The notes under the pieces: model-generated
What the model was told of the DNA's origin: nothing
Databases searched by the model: none
What the model saw: the letters and a program-made list of their open reading frames with translations, nothing else
In this document: piece after piece, positions 23,915 through 35,625 of the stretch
Numbering within the stretch: position 1 is the first letter of the stretch
Layout: each line of letters starts with the position of its first letter
Assembly (NCBI RefSeq): GCF_020509005.1
Contig: NC_063014.1
Span: 2,108,001-2,172,000 of the forward strand
Source of the DNA: Fulvia fulva
Taxonomy: Eukaryota; Ascomycota; Dothideomycetes; Mycosphaerellales; Mycosphaerellaceae
Length of the DNA: 64,000 bases
Direction of reading: 5' to 3'
Translations under genes and position numbers: made by a program

Positions 23915-23929
23915 CCCGGGCTCATAACC
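23915..23929 (-). other. Primer-binding site of Copia A (initiator tRNA-Met half molecule)
   Basis: The plus strand cccgggctcataacc, directly next to the 5' LTR, resembles the anticodon-arm sequence of initiator methionine tRNA (CAU anticodon in ctcataacc). Copia-type elements are known to prime from a cleaved 5' half of this tRNA rather than its 3' CCA end. The family link is knowledge; the match is from memory of fungal tRNA sequences. Confidence 0.75.
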
Positions 23930-24163
23930 TGTTAAACAGGTACGAGTTGCGCAGCAGTGGAAGACGGCGGATCACACAAAAGACGAAGAAGGACCCAATG
24001 GGATAGCGTGTATCTACATACAGTATCGCCGGTGTTGGTGTAGGTAGATGCTAGGTGTCCGGATGTTTGCTAGCCCATGGGCTGGCAAACCCTAATCACG
24101 TGATCTCGTCACATGACACACCCACACCCACATGCTTGTCCTGCGGCCTGTATGTTCTCAACA
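23930..24163 (-). repeat. 5' LTR of Copia A (234 bp)
   Basis: Identical by eye to 18627-18860. It should hold the promoter, with transcription towards lower coordinates. The gctac duplication follows at 24164-24168. Confidence 0.96.
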
Positions 24164-24168
24164 GCTAC
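24164..24168. repeat. Target-site duplication of Copia A (right)
   Basis: Second copy of gctac, matching 18622-18626. Confidence 0.93.
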
Positions 24169-25713
24169 TATAATATATTCTAGCTAAAGCTTTTCCGGTA
24201 ATCGTACGTAGATATAAATAGTTCTACTTATAGTAATAATTAGAGCTCTAGCTCTTTCTACTAGGTCCTACGTAGGCGGGTATTCTACGGTTACGTACTA
24301 TTAAATCTTATTGTTATTAATAACTAAGCGTAATACCTTTCTAATAGCGGGCTTGTTATCGCTATAGAAGTATACGAACCTACGACTAATAAAGTTAATA
24401 AAGCTTAGTAGGCTATTAAAGTAAGCTAATACCAATTACTAATCCCTATTCTTAATAGTAAACTAGAAGTGTCTATAGGTATCTAGATCGTAGGAGTAGA
24501 CGAGGTACCTATTACCGTTATAGGCGATAGTAAATTCTACTAAGCCTATACCTATATAGCTATATAGGGTCATTACCCTAATAGGCTAAGACCGATTATA
24601 TACCTAATAAGCTTTACTGAGCCTATATACTCTATAATATATAGTAAGGGGCACGCTTAGACTATCGTTAATAATCACCCCCTTAACTCTAAGCGGTAAC
24701 TACTTAATACGTTTAGCGCTAATATGACTAAAGATTTGATACTACTAGTAGCTAGAGAGCTTTTAGTATTTAATAGGGGTCGTACTAGACGTAGCTATAC
24801 CTTTAGTACCCCTAGTACTGTGTATAACTACGAGAACAGTACGGTTACTATCCTCTTAAGTAGTTAGCGATACTACGCTAGTAGTAGGTTTATTGCCGAT
24901 GTTTATACCCCTACTAATAGTACTAATAAAGTACGCGTTACGTATCTTTTTAGTAACCTTCGGTAGTAGTAGGCCCTCTTTTATAGGCTATTAGTAAATA
25001 ATAGGTGACCTAGGTAGTATAACTACCTTAAAGAAAGGGATTGTACTAGTAAAGCGGTATAGGTCTATTAATTTAGTGTCATTATACTATATTGAATTAC
25101 TACGTCCGTACTACTAGTGTCCGGCTATTTCTATATATAAATAAGAGATAACGCTTATATAAAAGCCGAGGTAGTAGGCTATATCTAGTAAGGTAAATAA
25201 ATAGCCCCTAATTAATATATAAACACGCCCTAACGCTATAATTAGAACGGTAGTTATTCTAGCCTAGATTTCTAAGGTAGTAAGGCACTCTATAATAAAC
25301 TCTATACCCTCCTAGTTATAAGTGTCGAAATAGTTATTATATATCTAGTAATCTCTAAAGTTGACGCTTAACTTACGAATTAAGCTAGAAGGAATAGTAA
25401 GGCTAATAAAGCCCTTATCGCTTAGTGATACCTTCTTCGTATTAGTAATAGCCTTATTACGTTCCTAATCCTTACGATCGTTACGATTTAACACGCTAAG
25501 TAGTCGCTCGCCGTCGTTGCTTAAGTAGTAGTTAATAAAGTTTTTCTAGTACTTCTTCTACTACTCTAAGCGCTAATCCTCTACTAGGCGCTTATTAGGG
25601 TTAATTATATCGTATAAGAACAGGCCCTTATAATAGATATCCTTAGGCTCGCCGGTAATATTCTAGTAGCCGCTTAGCCTATTATTATCCTTATCTTTGT
25701 TCTTATCGCCGCG

Positions 25714-25834
25714 GCTACTACTACGACCCTTATTACCGCGGCTATTACTACGGTTATTATTACTATAGCTACTACTACGACCCTTATTACCGCGGCTATT
25801 ACTACGGTTATTATTACTACGGCTACTACTACGG
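25714..25834 (-). repeat. 54-bp tandem repeat in Copia B gag linker
   Basis: Units at 25714-25767 and 25768-25821 are followed by a partial third, each starting gctactactacg. It encodes an arginine/serine/asparagine-rich basic linker. The length, 18 codons, keeps the frame. Confidence 0.85.
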
Positions 25835-27558
25835 TCACCCTCCTTTTAAGTAGTACCTATAGGTACTATTTTATCCTTAACTAAGGTTTCTCCGGAGAAG
25901 TTTACGAAGACTAAGAGACCGTTAGTTATTACTAGTACGGTATCGCGTATCTATTCGAGGTAACGCTTAGTAAGCTTTTATAGTAACATTTTATTACGCT
26001 TCTACTCGTTAAAGAGAGAAGTACCGTAGGCTAGAGCCTACTTTTACTCAATAGTAAGTAGGAAGTGTCTACTAAGGTTATTATACTCGGCGTAGTTATA
26101 CTTAAGTATCTTAGTCTATAAAACTAACTAGTCTAAGTACTAGTTATCGATTCTATATATACTAGCCTTATCTAGTATAACATTAACTATAGTAAGGATA
26201 AAGTCTAGAACCATTTCCTATATAAGGCGGGCCCGTACGTCTACTACGTCCGAGTAATCTAGGAGCTATAGATTAACCCGTACTATAAAAGACTAACGAC
26301 CTATAAGTTACTAGGCTATATAACATACCTACAAGGCGATAGTAGACCCCGTACGTACTTCTATATTAGTAAGGATATACTAGAATCCGACTAGGAGGTA
26401 GTATACTACGTAGACGAAGAAGGCGGAGCGATATTACCTCCCTCTATATAGGTAGTACCTAGATATATAACCTATATATATAACCGCTAGCCTCGAGGTC
26501 GAGCCGCGACCTTAGGGTCTATAGACACCTAGACAGTACGCTTAAGAGATAAGGGTACTATATCGTAGTAGGAGACTTTAATATATACTACCCTTCCTAG
26601 GAAAGCCTTATAGAGCCGTACCCTATAGCCGACGAAGTACTCGACTTAATAGCGAGTAACGTAATTGCCCTTAATACCCCGAAGGACCTAGACACCTAGA
26701 AGAGAGGGGGACTCTAAGGTACGATCGACCTCTCCTAGATCTTAGATAGCTACTACTATATAGTAACCTACTATAGGATCGAATATAAAGTCGAGGCGTC
26801 GTTGGACTATATACTAGTTAGGACCTCTGTTACGATATAGATATAACGTATACTAGCGAGAACCCCTAAGCTAAACTAGGGAAAGGCCTACTAGGCTAAC
26901 ATCTAGGTATACCTCGACGACTCCGAGAGGCTAGTCTAGATCGCGTAGTAGCAATATAATAGTAAAGACGAGATAGACGAGGCAGTCTAAGGGTTAATAG
27001 ACGAGATAAGAAAAGCGACCTTACTTTACGTTCTACTTACCTAACTAACGATATAGTCTAAACTATACTAGACGCCGAAGTATACTACGATAGTAAGAGA
27101 AGTAAGGAGAGCCCGCCGGGTATAGACGAGTAGCTATAGCGAGGAGGCCTAGAACGTATATAGGGAGGTATACTAATAGAAGAAAGCTACGATACGGAGG
27201 GAGAAAGTAGTCGGCTAGAGGGCTATAGTAGAAGAAATCGCCGGCAAGCTAGCGAAGATATAGAAGCTAGCGAAATAGGCCCGATAGGACCCTATATAGG
27301 GCCCCTCCTTCTCTATCCTAGCGCTATAATTGCCTAGTAGCCCGGTTAGCGACCCCGAGGCTAAGGCGCGTCTACTAGCTAGTAAGTTCTTCCCGCCCCT
27401 AGTCGAGGCTAATCTAAGCGATATAAACAGCTCTACTCCCCTAGCCCCTAGTATCGCGGTCTAATAGGAGGTGTCCGAGGGAGAAGTTACCGCTATACTT
27501 AGGAAGTTACCGGCGAAGAAAGCCCCGGGGCCGGATAGGATCCTAAACAAGCTACTAA

Positions 27559-27674
27559 AGAAGTGTAGAGATCAACTAGCCCTAGTAGTCGTAGTAATCT
27601 TTAACGCCTACCTATAAGAAGTGTAGAGATCAACTACCCCTAGTAGTCGTAGCGATCTTTAACGCCTACCTATA
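27559..27674 (+). repeat. 58-bp tandem duplication inside LINE copy 2 RT
   Basis: Units 27559-27616 and 27617-27674, the same duplication as at 990-1105. It is absent from copies 3 and 4. Confidence 0.92.
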
Positions 27675-28860
27675 GACCGGATACTACCTAACGGTATTTA
27701 AATAATCGACGATAGTAGTCCTACGTAAGCCGTAAAAGGAAGACTATACGTAGGTGAAGTCGTACCGCCTAATTGCGCTCCTTAATACTCTTAGGAAGGC
27801 GCTTAAGAAGCTAGTTATAACGAGACTCCCCGAGGTAGTAGAGGAACACTCCCTACTCCCGGACACCTAGATAGGTACGCGCCTATAGCGATCGACGCTA
27901 TCCGCGATAGAACTTATCACCTCTTAGGTAAAGGCTATCTAGTATAAGAATAGGGACAAGGTGGCTTCCTTACTTAGCCTAGACATATTAGGAGCCTTCG
28001 ACTACGTGTTATACCCGCGGCTACTCTATATCCTAAGGTCGAAAGGACTCCCTAAGTAGCTTATTAACTTCGTACGGTCCTACCTCTAAAACCGTAGTAC
28101 GTCGATCCTAGTTAGTTAGTATAAAAGCCTATTTTAAGTAGTCTATACTAGAATCCCGTAAGGCTTAACGCTAGTACCTATTCTATTCCTCTTCTTTATA
28201 GCGACGCTACTCCTAGCCCTAGAATCCTAGAACACTACTACGAGCGGCTTCGTAGACGATACGAATATCCTAGCGTAGTCTTCCTCGACTAAGGAGAACT
28301 ATAGGCTACTAGAAGAGAAGTATAAGATCTAGGAGGACTAGACTAGGAGGCACGGGGCTCGGTTTGCTCTAGAAAAGTATAATCTAATACACTTTACGTA
28401 ACGGCTACGGTTCTATAATATATAAGCTTCTATCTAGATATAGGGGAACACGACTAACTCGGTAAATTAGCTTAGGATCCTCGGACTATAGGTAGACCCG
28501 GCGCTACGGTAGAGGAAGTACGTATAGGTAATATTACGGAAAGCTAAACAGAATATAGCATTATACTAGAGGCTTACTATAACTATATAGGGGGCGGACT
28601 TTCGGTAGTTACGACTTCTATATACGGCTATTATACGGCTAGTCCTTACCTATAGTAGCTAAGTATAGTCCTTAGGCGAGAGGGCCTAACTTTTAAAGGG
28701 ACTCGTCGCGCCGTTAGCGAAGATCTAAAACTAATACCTAAGGAAGGTTACCGGGGCATATAAGTCGATACTAATAAGGATACTTAAGTACGAGACCGCT
28801 ATACCGCCGATCGACCTATATATCTAGGGACTACGGACCTCCTACTTAGGTAAGTTAGTA

Positions 28861-28865
28861 TAGTA
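28861..28865. repeat. Target-site duplication of Copia B (left)
   Basis: The 5-bp tagta precedes the LTR and recurs at 35626-35630. The joined LINE sequence around it matches LINE copy 1 near 2285. Confidence 0.88.
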
Positions 28866-29072
28866 TGTCGCGATCCGAGCGTATCTATAGGTAACATCCT
28901 ATTATTAAAACTTAAGGCTACGTACGTTAAGAATTAGGTAACTAATTAGTCACCTATAGCCTCTTTAAGAGCAACACTTGTCTATTCTAGATAGACATAT
29001 ATAATATATAACCTGCTTTTGAAACACCTTATATAAGCCCGTATAATAACTTCCTACACTTCTAACGTAATA
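28866..29072 (+). repeat. 5' LTR of Copia B (207 bp)
   Basis: It starts tgtcgcgatccgagcg and ends cttctaacgtaata. The original CA end reads TA after RIP. It matches 35419-35625. Confidence 0.92.
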
Positions 29073-29092
29073 GTTATAAGCCCGGTTAGCGC
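29073..29092 (+). other. Primer-binding site of Copia B
   Basis: The sequence gttataagcccggttagcgc directly follows the LTR. Allowing one RIP change it is complementary to the anticodon region of initiator tRNA-Met, the same primer type as Copia A. Confidence 0.65.
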
Positions 29093-29289
29093 TTACTCCT
29101 ATTCTCTACGATAAGGAAGCCCTAAAGTAGAGTTTGTATCGTTATAGCACTACTGCTATAACTAGTATAGTAGTATCCCCTAGGCCTAGTGAACCCGCGT
29201 AGAACCTTTACTAGCCTACAACCTATTTTATAGCTATAGCTACTACCGAGACGCCGGTGACTACCGGTGCCCTACCTTAGGGTACCGTA

Positions 29290-32200
29290 GTTCTAAAGAG
29301 CCATAACTAATAGGACAAGTTTGACCGTTAGCTAGAGCTCTACGTAGAGTCTTTGAATGTCTAGAAGTATATAGATCCTTACTAACTAAGTAACGAGCCA
29401 ACAGAGCCTACTTACTTAACGTTTAAGGAAATCTAATAAGCGTATACGGTAGGAGACGCTACATTAAGAGATCTTATTAAGCTACAACAAACAGACGTAG
29501 ACCGAAGGCAACGGATGTACGACATCTTTACTACTACGTAATCAAAGCTTATTACCTACCTTATCCGTACGACGACAGAGCTAGGGTAAGAGCTAATACA
29601 CGGCTAGAACACCCTTAGAGCGAAATACTAGGCTCTTAAGGATCAGTATAGTCTAGACGATATACTACGTAAGCGGTAGCTCACGCTTGAGCTATCTAGG
29701 CTTTAGAAGGCTACCGTACGTAGAATCGATAACTAGTACTTAGACTAGTTAGTTTTGTAGACTAAGATACTTAAGTATAACTACGCCGAGTACGACGACC
29801 TTAGTAGACACTTCCTACTTGCTATTTAGTAGAAGTAGGCTCTAGCCTACGGTGCTTCTCTATATAACAAGTAGAAGCGTAACAAAATGTTACTACAAAA
29901 GCTTACTAAGCGTTACCTCGAATAGATACGCGACACCGTACTAGTAATAACTAACGGTCGATCAGTCTTTATAACCTTCTCCGGAGAAACCTTAGTAGAA
30001 GCAGAGGATAAAACAGCACCTATAGGTACTAGTCAAAAGGAGGGTGACCGTAGTAGTAGCCGTAGTAATAACCGTAGTAACAGCCGCGGTAATAAGGGTC
30101 GTAGTAGTAGCCGCGGCGACAAGAACAAAGATAAGGACAATAATAGGCCAAGCGGCTACTAGAACATCACCGGCGAGCCTAAGGACACCTGTTATAAGGG
30201 CCTATTCTTATACGATGTGATCAATCCCGATAAGCGCCTAGTAAAGGATTAGCGCTTAGAGTAGTAGAAGAAGTACTAGAAAAACTTCATTAACTACTAC
30301 TTAAGCGACGATAGCGAGCGTCTACTTAGCGTGTTGAATCGCAATAATCGTAAGGACTAGGAACGTAACAAGGCTATTACTAATACGAAGAAGGCATTAC
30401 TAAGCGATAAGGGCTTTATTGGCCTTACTGTTCTTTCTAGCTTAATTAGTAAGTTGAGCGTCAACTTTAGGGATTGCTAGGTATATAATAACTGTTTAGA
30501 CACTTATATAATCAATTATTATGACTAGGAGGGTATAGAGTTTATTATAGAGCGCCTTACCACCTTAGAAATCTAGGCTAGAACAACCACCTTTCTAATT
30601 ATAGCGTTAGGGCGTGTTTATATATCAATTAGGGGCTATTCATTCACCTTACTAGATGTGGCTTACTGCCTAGGCTTTTATATAAACGTCATCTCTTATA
30701 TACGTATAGAAAGAGCCGGACTCTAGTAGTACGGACGTAGTAATTCAATGTGGCACAACGACACTAAATTAATAGACCTACACCGCCCTACTAGTACAAT
30801 CCCTTTCTTTAAGGTGGTCATACTACCTAAGTCACCTATCATTTACTAATAGCCTATAAAAGAGGGCCTAGTACTGCCGAAGGTCACTAAAAAGATACGT
30901 AACGCGTACTTTATTAGCACTATTAGTAGGGGTATAAACATCGGCGATAAACCTACTAATAGCGTAGTATCTCTAACTACTTAAGAGGATAGTGACCGCA
31001 CCGTTCTCGTAGTCATAAATAGCACTAGGGGCACTTAAGGTGTAGCTACGTCTAGTAGGACCCCTATTAAACACCGAAAGCTCTCTAGCCGCTAGTAGTA
31101 TCAAATCTTTAGTTACATTAGCGCTGAACGTATTAAGTAGTTACCGCTTAGAGTTAAGGGGGTGATCATTAACGATAGTCTAAGCGCACCCCTTACTACA
31201 TATTGTAGAGCATATGGGCTTAGTAAAGCTTATAAGGTGTATAATCGGTCTTAGCCTATTAGGGTGATGACCCTATACGGCTATATAGCTATAGACTTAG
31301 TAGAATTCACTATCGCCTATAACGGTAATAGGTACCTCGTCTACTTCTACGATCTAGATACCTATAGACACTTCTAGTTCACTATTAAGAACAGGGATTA
31401 GCAATCGGTGTTAGCTTACTTTAATAGCCTACTAAGCTTCATCAACTTTATTAGTCGTAGGTTCGTATACTTCTATAGCGATAACGAGCCCGCTATTAGG
31501 AAGGTGTTTCGCTTAGTTATTAACAATAACAAGATTGAATAGCACGTAACCGCGGAATACGCGCCTACGTAGGACCTAGTAGAAAGAGCTAGAGCTCTGA
31601 TTATCACTATAAGTAGAAACATTCGTATCTACGTACGATTACCGGAAAAGCTTTAGCTAGAATATACTATAGTAGCGGTATATATCCTCTAGCGATCCCC
31701 TATCTAGTTAAAGGGCTAGAAGACCCTATTCGAATTAGTAACAGGACGAATTCCGAACGTAGGTTATATAGTAGTATATAGCTCCCTTATATACGTGTTT
31801 ATCTATAGACTAGATCAGCCTAGTAAGAGCGAGAAACTCTAAGAGAGAGCGCTTATAGGCTACCTTATAGGATACGACTCTACTAACATCTACCGCGTAT
31901 AGGACCTATTAAAAGATAGGGTTATACGAGTCAAGGACGTCCTCTTCGATAAGACTACGTTCTATAACCTATTACGCCTAATAGTAGGGTATACGACCCC
32001 TATCGAGAACATCGTAATAGCGGAACCGGCTAAAGAGCCTAAACAATACTACGACCTATATATCGCTTATTACGAGCAAGACATAGCATAGGCCGAGGGG
32101 GTAGAAGAACAGGCTTAGTAGCCGTATACCTAATAACCTCGAGACGCCTACTAAAAGCTCCTTAAGCAAGAACTATACTAGCCGTAACACCGCGAGTTAG

Positions 32201-34389
32201 TAATATATAACTAAAAAGACCGGCAAATCGAGCACGTAATAGATCACGTAACTTAAGACAATATATAGTAGTTAGTACCTAACACTACTAACTACTACGA
32301 CACCCTATAGTAGTAGATAATAGATGCCCTTACCGTAGAAGACCGTAAGGAGATCATAGGCAACACGGACCCTAATCGCGAGCTATATCTATTCACATTC
32401 ACACTACTAGAAGACGCGTTAACACACAACGCGTCTAATATACTACTCTTCCCCCTAGAGCTAGAGCTCTATATACTAGAGGAGTCTAACTATATAGTTA
32501 TAGAGAATAGAAAGCGCCTACGAACGGCCTACTTCTACTATATACTACACTAGATTATAGTCGCTAATGTAATTATCGGCTAGATGTCCGGTATACGACC
32601 TAGAACACGCGCCTATCGCGATAAGAGCGATCGAAGCCCTACACGAAGAGGCAATAGCCCTCTAAGGCGTATTAACACTACTACCTCTATATACCGCGAT
32701 GACCTTCCGCCCGAACCTTCTAACTACCGAGCCGCTATAAAACACCGCTTCTCCTAATAGTAGATCGAAGCTATAGCTAAGGAGTTTGCCAAAGCCCTAG
32801 CAATAGGCACATTTAGATAGGTAACAAAGGAAGAGAAGGATTAGGATACTTAGTAAGAGGAGGGACTTTAGCCACTACTACCGCTTAAGTAGGTATATAA
32901 ATACAAACTAGACAAGTACGGTATACTAAAGAGCTTCAAGGCTAGGCTATACGTAAGAGGCGATTTGTAAGGAACATACTTAGACATATACGCCGCTACA
33001 CTAATAGTAAGTATGTTCCGCCTCTACTATACTATAGCCGCGAGCTTCGACCTAGAAGCCGAACAATTCGATATTGTTAACGCCTTCCTAAACTCGGACC
33101 TACTATATACTATATATCTATAACCACCTCCTAGAATCGACAGGCCATCCTATAGACACGCCCTTAAGCTAGTCAAGGCCCTCTACGGTCTAAAGGAGTC
33201 CCCTTTATTGTAGTATAACTCCCTAACCGAGACGCTAGCCTCCCTTAGACTAGTACCCCTATCGGACTCCGAATATATCTACTATAACAACAAGGTTATA
33301 TTCTTCTTTTACGTTAACGACCTAGTTATGCTCTACTACCGTAAGTATAAGGCCTATACTACTAATATTAAGTAGCGGCTACTTACTAAGTACGAGATGT
33401 ACGAGCTCGGTAATCTCTCCTAGTTCCTAGGAATCAAGGTTACGCGCGATAGAAACAAGCGCTTACTATAGCTCTCTTAAGAAGACTACATTAAGAAGCT
33501 AGCCGCTAAATTTAGCATATCTACGAATGTACGTAAAACGACAGTACTAGTAGATTAACACCTTAATTAGACCGTTCTAGAGGGTTATTAACCTACCTCT
33601 ATCGCCATCCTTACGTACTAATAACGTATAGGATCCCTTAACTTCGCCGCTATATATACGCGGCCTAACATCGCCTTTTCCTTATCTATACTATCGTAGT
33701 ATCTGACTAAGCTAACTAAGACACACCTTAAGCTTATAGATTAGTACTTACGCTATCTCCTAGAGACTAAGAACCTCTACCTTATATATAGCGCTAGCAA
33801 ACATATTACTAGCCTTTATAGCTAACTAGAGCACCTCGGTAGTAACTACGAGTTCTTTAGAGTATCGGACGCGTCCTACGGCATAAATAATGACAGGACT
33901 AGCTTAAATAGCTAGGTCTTTATACTGTTCGGTAGACTAGTAGATTATAAGGCATCTAAACAAATCACTGTCACTAAGTCCTTAATAGAGGCTAAGCTAC
34001 TCGGGCTTTCGTAAGCCGCCTTAGAGCTTATATAGTAGGAACGAGTCTTCGCTAAGATATACCTTTAGTTCAATTAGCGTACCTACTTATACTACGACAA
34101 CACGTAGACCATCCGCCTTGTTAACTAATAAGGGCAAAAGCTTAATACGAAGCTACGCTACGTTAATATCTACTACTACTAGCTCCGATAGCGAGACTAG
34201 CGCGGAGACATTAAGATTAAGTATCTTAGTACTAACAATATACCTATAGACGGGCTGACTAAGCTGCTTCTACTACAGAAGCACTAGCACTTCGTTAAGC
34301 TACTTAATATAGCTAAGGAAGGCGTAGACCTACGTACCTTAGTGCCCTCTATAGCCGTATTAGGAGGTAACGGGGTAACAGACGCCTAA
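29290..34389 (+). pseudogene. Copia B gag-pol remnant
   Basis: One frame broken by RIP stops. Gag runs from about 29290, with a basic RSSSRSNNRSNSRG-type linker near 30040-30120. An integrase core-like region near 31260-31560 includes YFYSDNEPAIRK near 31470. RT has ALYGLKESPLL near 33178-33210 (family form LYGLKQSP) and YVNDLVMLY near 33310-33335 (family form YVDDL). RNase H-like sequence near 33840-34260 includes VSDASYGI and a final IDGLTKLL. Clearly Ty1/Copia type and clearly inactive. Confidence 0.88.
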
Positions 34390-35418
34390 GAAGCCCGTAG
34401 TAGCGGCCTTACCTTATCTCGAAACGAATACCGAACGGCTTCATCTTTACGGACACCCCTCTAGAAGCGCTAGTAGGCGTAAAACACGGCCACTAGTAGC
34501 CACTAATACTATAGACGATAACGAAGCTAGGGCAAAGCATCTACTATTCACCGGTACGGCCCTAGTACTATTATTAATAGGTGTTTCTCGGACTCCTATT
34601 AGCTAATAGCGTAAGGGCGAGAAACACCCCTATTACTAGTAGTAGCGTACGCGCGCGACAAAAGTAGCGCGTCTAATTAGAAAGCGAGAAACGCCTCTAA
34701 CTTACTACTAGTAATAACACTACTACCTTATTACTACATTATCCGCTACTTTCGCACCTTATACACCTTTAAAAGTGTAGAAAGTAAGGTACCCCAAAGG
34801 TACCTTTTCAACTTTCCGATACCGTTGCTCCGGTGTTACCTATTAGAGCCCTATTACACCTTATATAGTACAAGCTCTATCGTAGATAGCCTAGTATATT
34901 GCGCTACTAACTAGTATCTTATACTCCCTAGGGGCAGAGCGAGCTCTCTTACTATTCGCCGGAGCGAAATAACTTAGTATAGAGCAATTATCGGACAATT
35001 TAATAAGTTGAGCGGACGACAATATATGTTTAAGTATACGATAGGACTAAGGCTACCCCTAGATTAAACTTAGGGCCTCTAATGTTTGCCGGTAGGTAAG
35101 ACGATTATATACTTAAGTGAAAGTCCGTATAACGGGACTATTACCTAAGCTATCTTACCGGTAACAGTCACACATTCTATACTTTATTATATAGGTAACA
35201 ATAGTAGTAGTAAAAGTGAGGAATAAGGGAAGGGGTACAAAGCTCACCTTACTTACCTTAGCTTACTTTACTTGAAACAGCTAACTTACCCTTACTATAG
35301 TAGTAGTAACACCGAGGGCCTGACGTTACTACTATAGGTAGGGGGAGTAGTTATGACAGGGTATACGCGATTATATAGGAATCAGCTTATTCACTCTAGC
35401 GTACGAGCTAAGGGGGTG
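34390..35418 (+). other. Non-coding 1-kb tail of Copia B before the 3' LTR
   Basis: No pol homology or open frame is seen here, yet the stretch lies inside the element. It contains two related segments with gcgagaaac (near 34617 and 34684) and an aaggtacc/ggtacctt inverted repeat near 34785-34805. It ends in a purine tract, aaggggg, before the LTR. In Copia A this gap is only 35 bp. Confidence 0.7.
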
Positions 35419-35625
35419 TGTCGCGATCCGAGCGTGTATATAGGCAACATCCTATTATCAAAACTTGAGGCCACGTACGCTAAGAATTAGGTGACTAATT
35501 AGTTACCTATAGCCTCTTTAAGAGCAATACTTGTCTATTCTAGATAGATATATACAATATATAACCTGCTTTTGAAACACCCTATATAAGCCCGTATAAT
35601 AACTTCCTATACTTCTAACGTGATA
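35419..35625 (+). repeat. 3' LTR of Copia B (207 bp)
   Basis: It starts tgtcgcgatccgagcg and ends cttctaacgtgata. It retains a few CpA/TpG sites lost in the 5' LTR. Confidence 0.92.

Larger units (their letters stand above)
18627..24163 (-). mobile_element. Intact, unmutated Ty1/Copia retrotransposon (Copia A)
   Basis: The element is 5537 bp and lies on the minus strand. It has 234-bp LTRs at both ends that I read as identical, TG...CA termini, a 5-bp gctac target duplication, a primer-binding site, a polypurine tract and one uninterrupted Gag-Pol frame of 1508 codons. Its base composition differs sharply from its surroundings: CpA and TpG are plentiful and there are no RIP stops. It is inserted in a RIP-decayed Copia B fragment. 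Identical LTRs mean a recent insertion, so this copy may still be able to move. That is an inference; expression is unknown. Confidence 0.96.
24164..26170 (-). mobile_element. Copia B fragment, reversed (part 2)
   Basis: Reverse complement of Copia B at about 29715-31680 (most of gag, the protease region and early integrase), with RIP-type differences. It joins part 1 once Copia A is removed. At 26170 the match switches abruptly to LINE copy 2. Its gag linker has one more 54-bp repeat unit than the full-length copy. Confidence 0.88.
26171..28865 (+). mobile_element. LINE copy 2, 5'-truncated (first part), RIP-decayed
   Basis: It begins at a point equal to 62052 in LINE copy 4, the first bases of ORF2, so about 1.39 kb including ORF1 is missing. 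5' truncation is normal for LINEs. Endonuclease and RT follow; the FVDD motif is near 28250. Copia B interrupts it at 28866 and it resumes at 35626. It shares the 58-bp duplication with copy 1 and is nearly identical to it. Confidence 0.93.
28866..35625 (+). mobile_element. Ty1/Copia element Copia B, full length but RIP-decayed
   Basis: The element is 6760 bp with 207-bp LTRs, a tagta target duplication and a primer site complementary to initiator tRNA-Met. It inserted into LINE copy 2. The order is gag, protease, integrase, RT, RNase H (Ty1/Copia order). CAG and TGG codons have widely become TAG. It differs clearly from Copia A in sequence and in its long tail between pol and the 3' LTR. Its LTRs differ by about a dozen transition-type changes, consistent with RIP plus age. 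Confidence 0.93.

Noticed and set aside
23901..23929. tRNA gene fragment
   Set aside because: Only the anticodon-arm part is present and it sits exactly at the Copia A LTR edge, so it is a primer-binding site.
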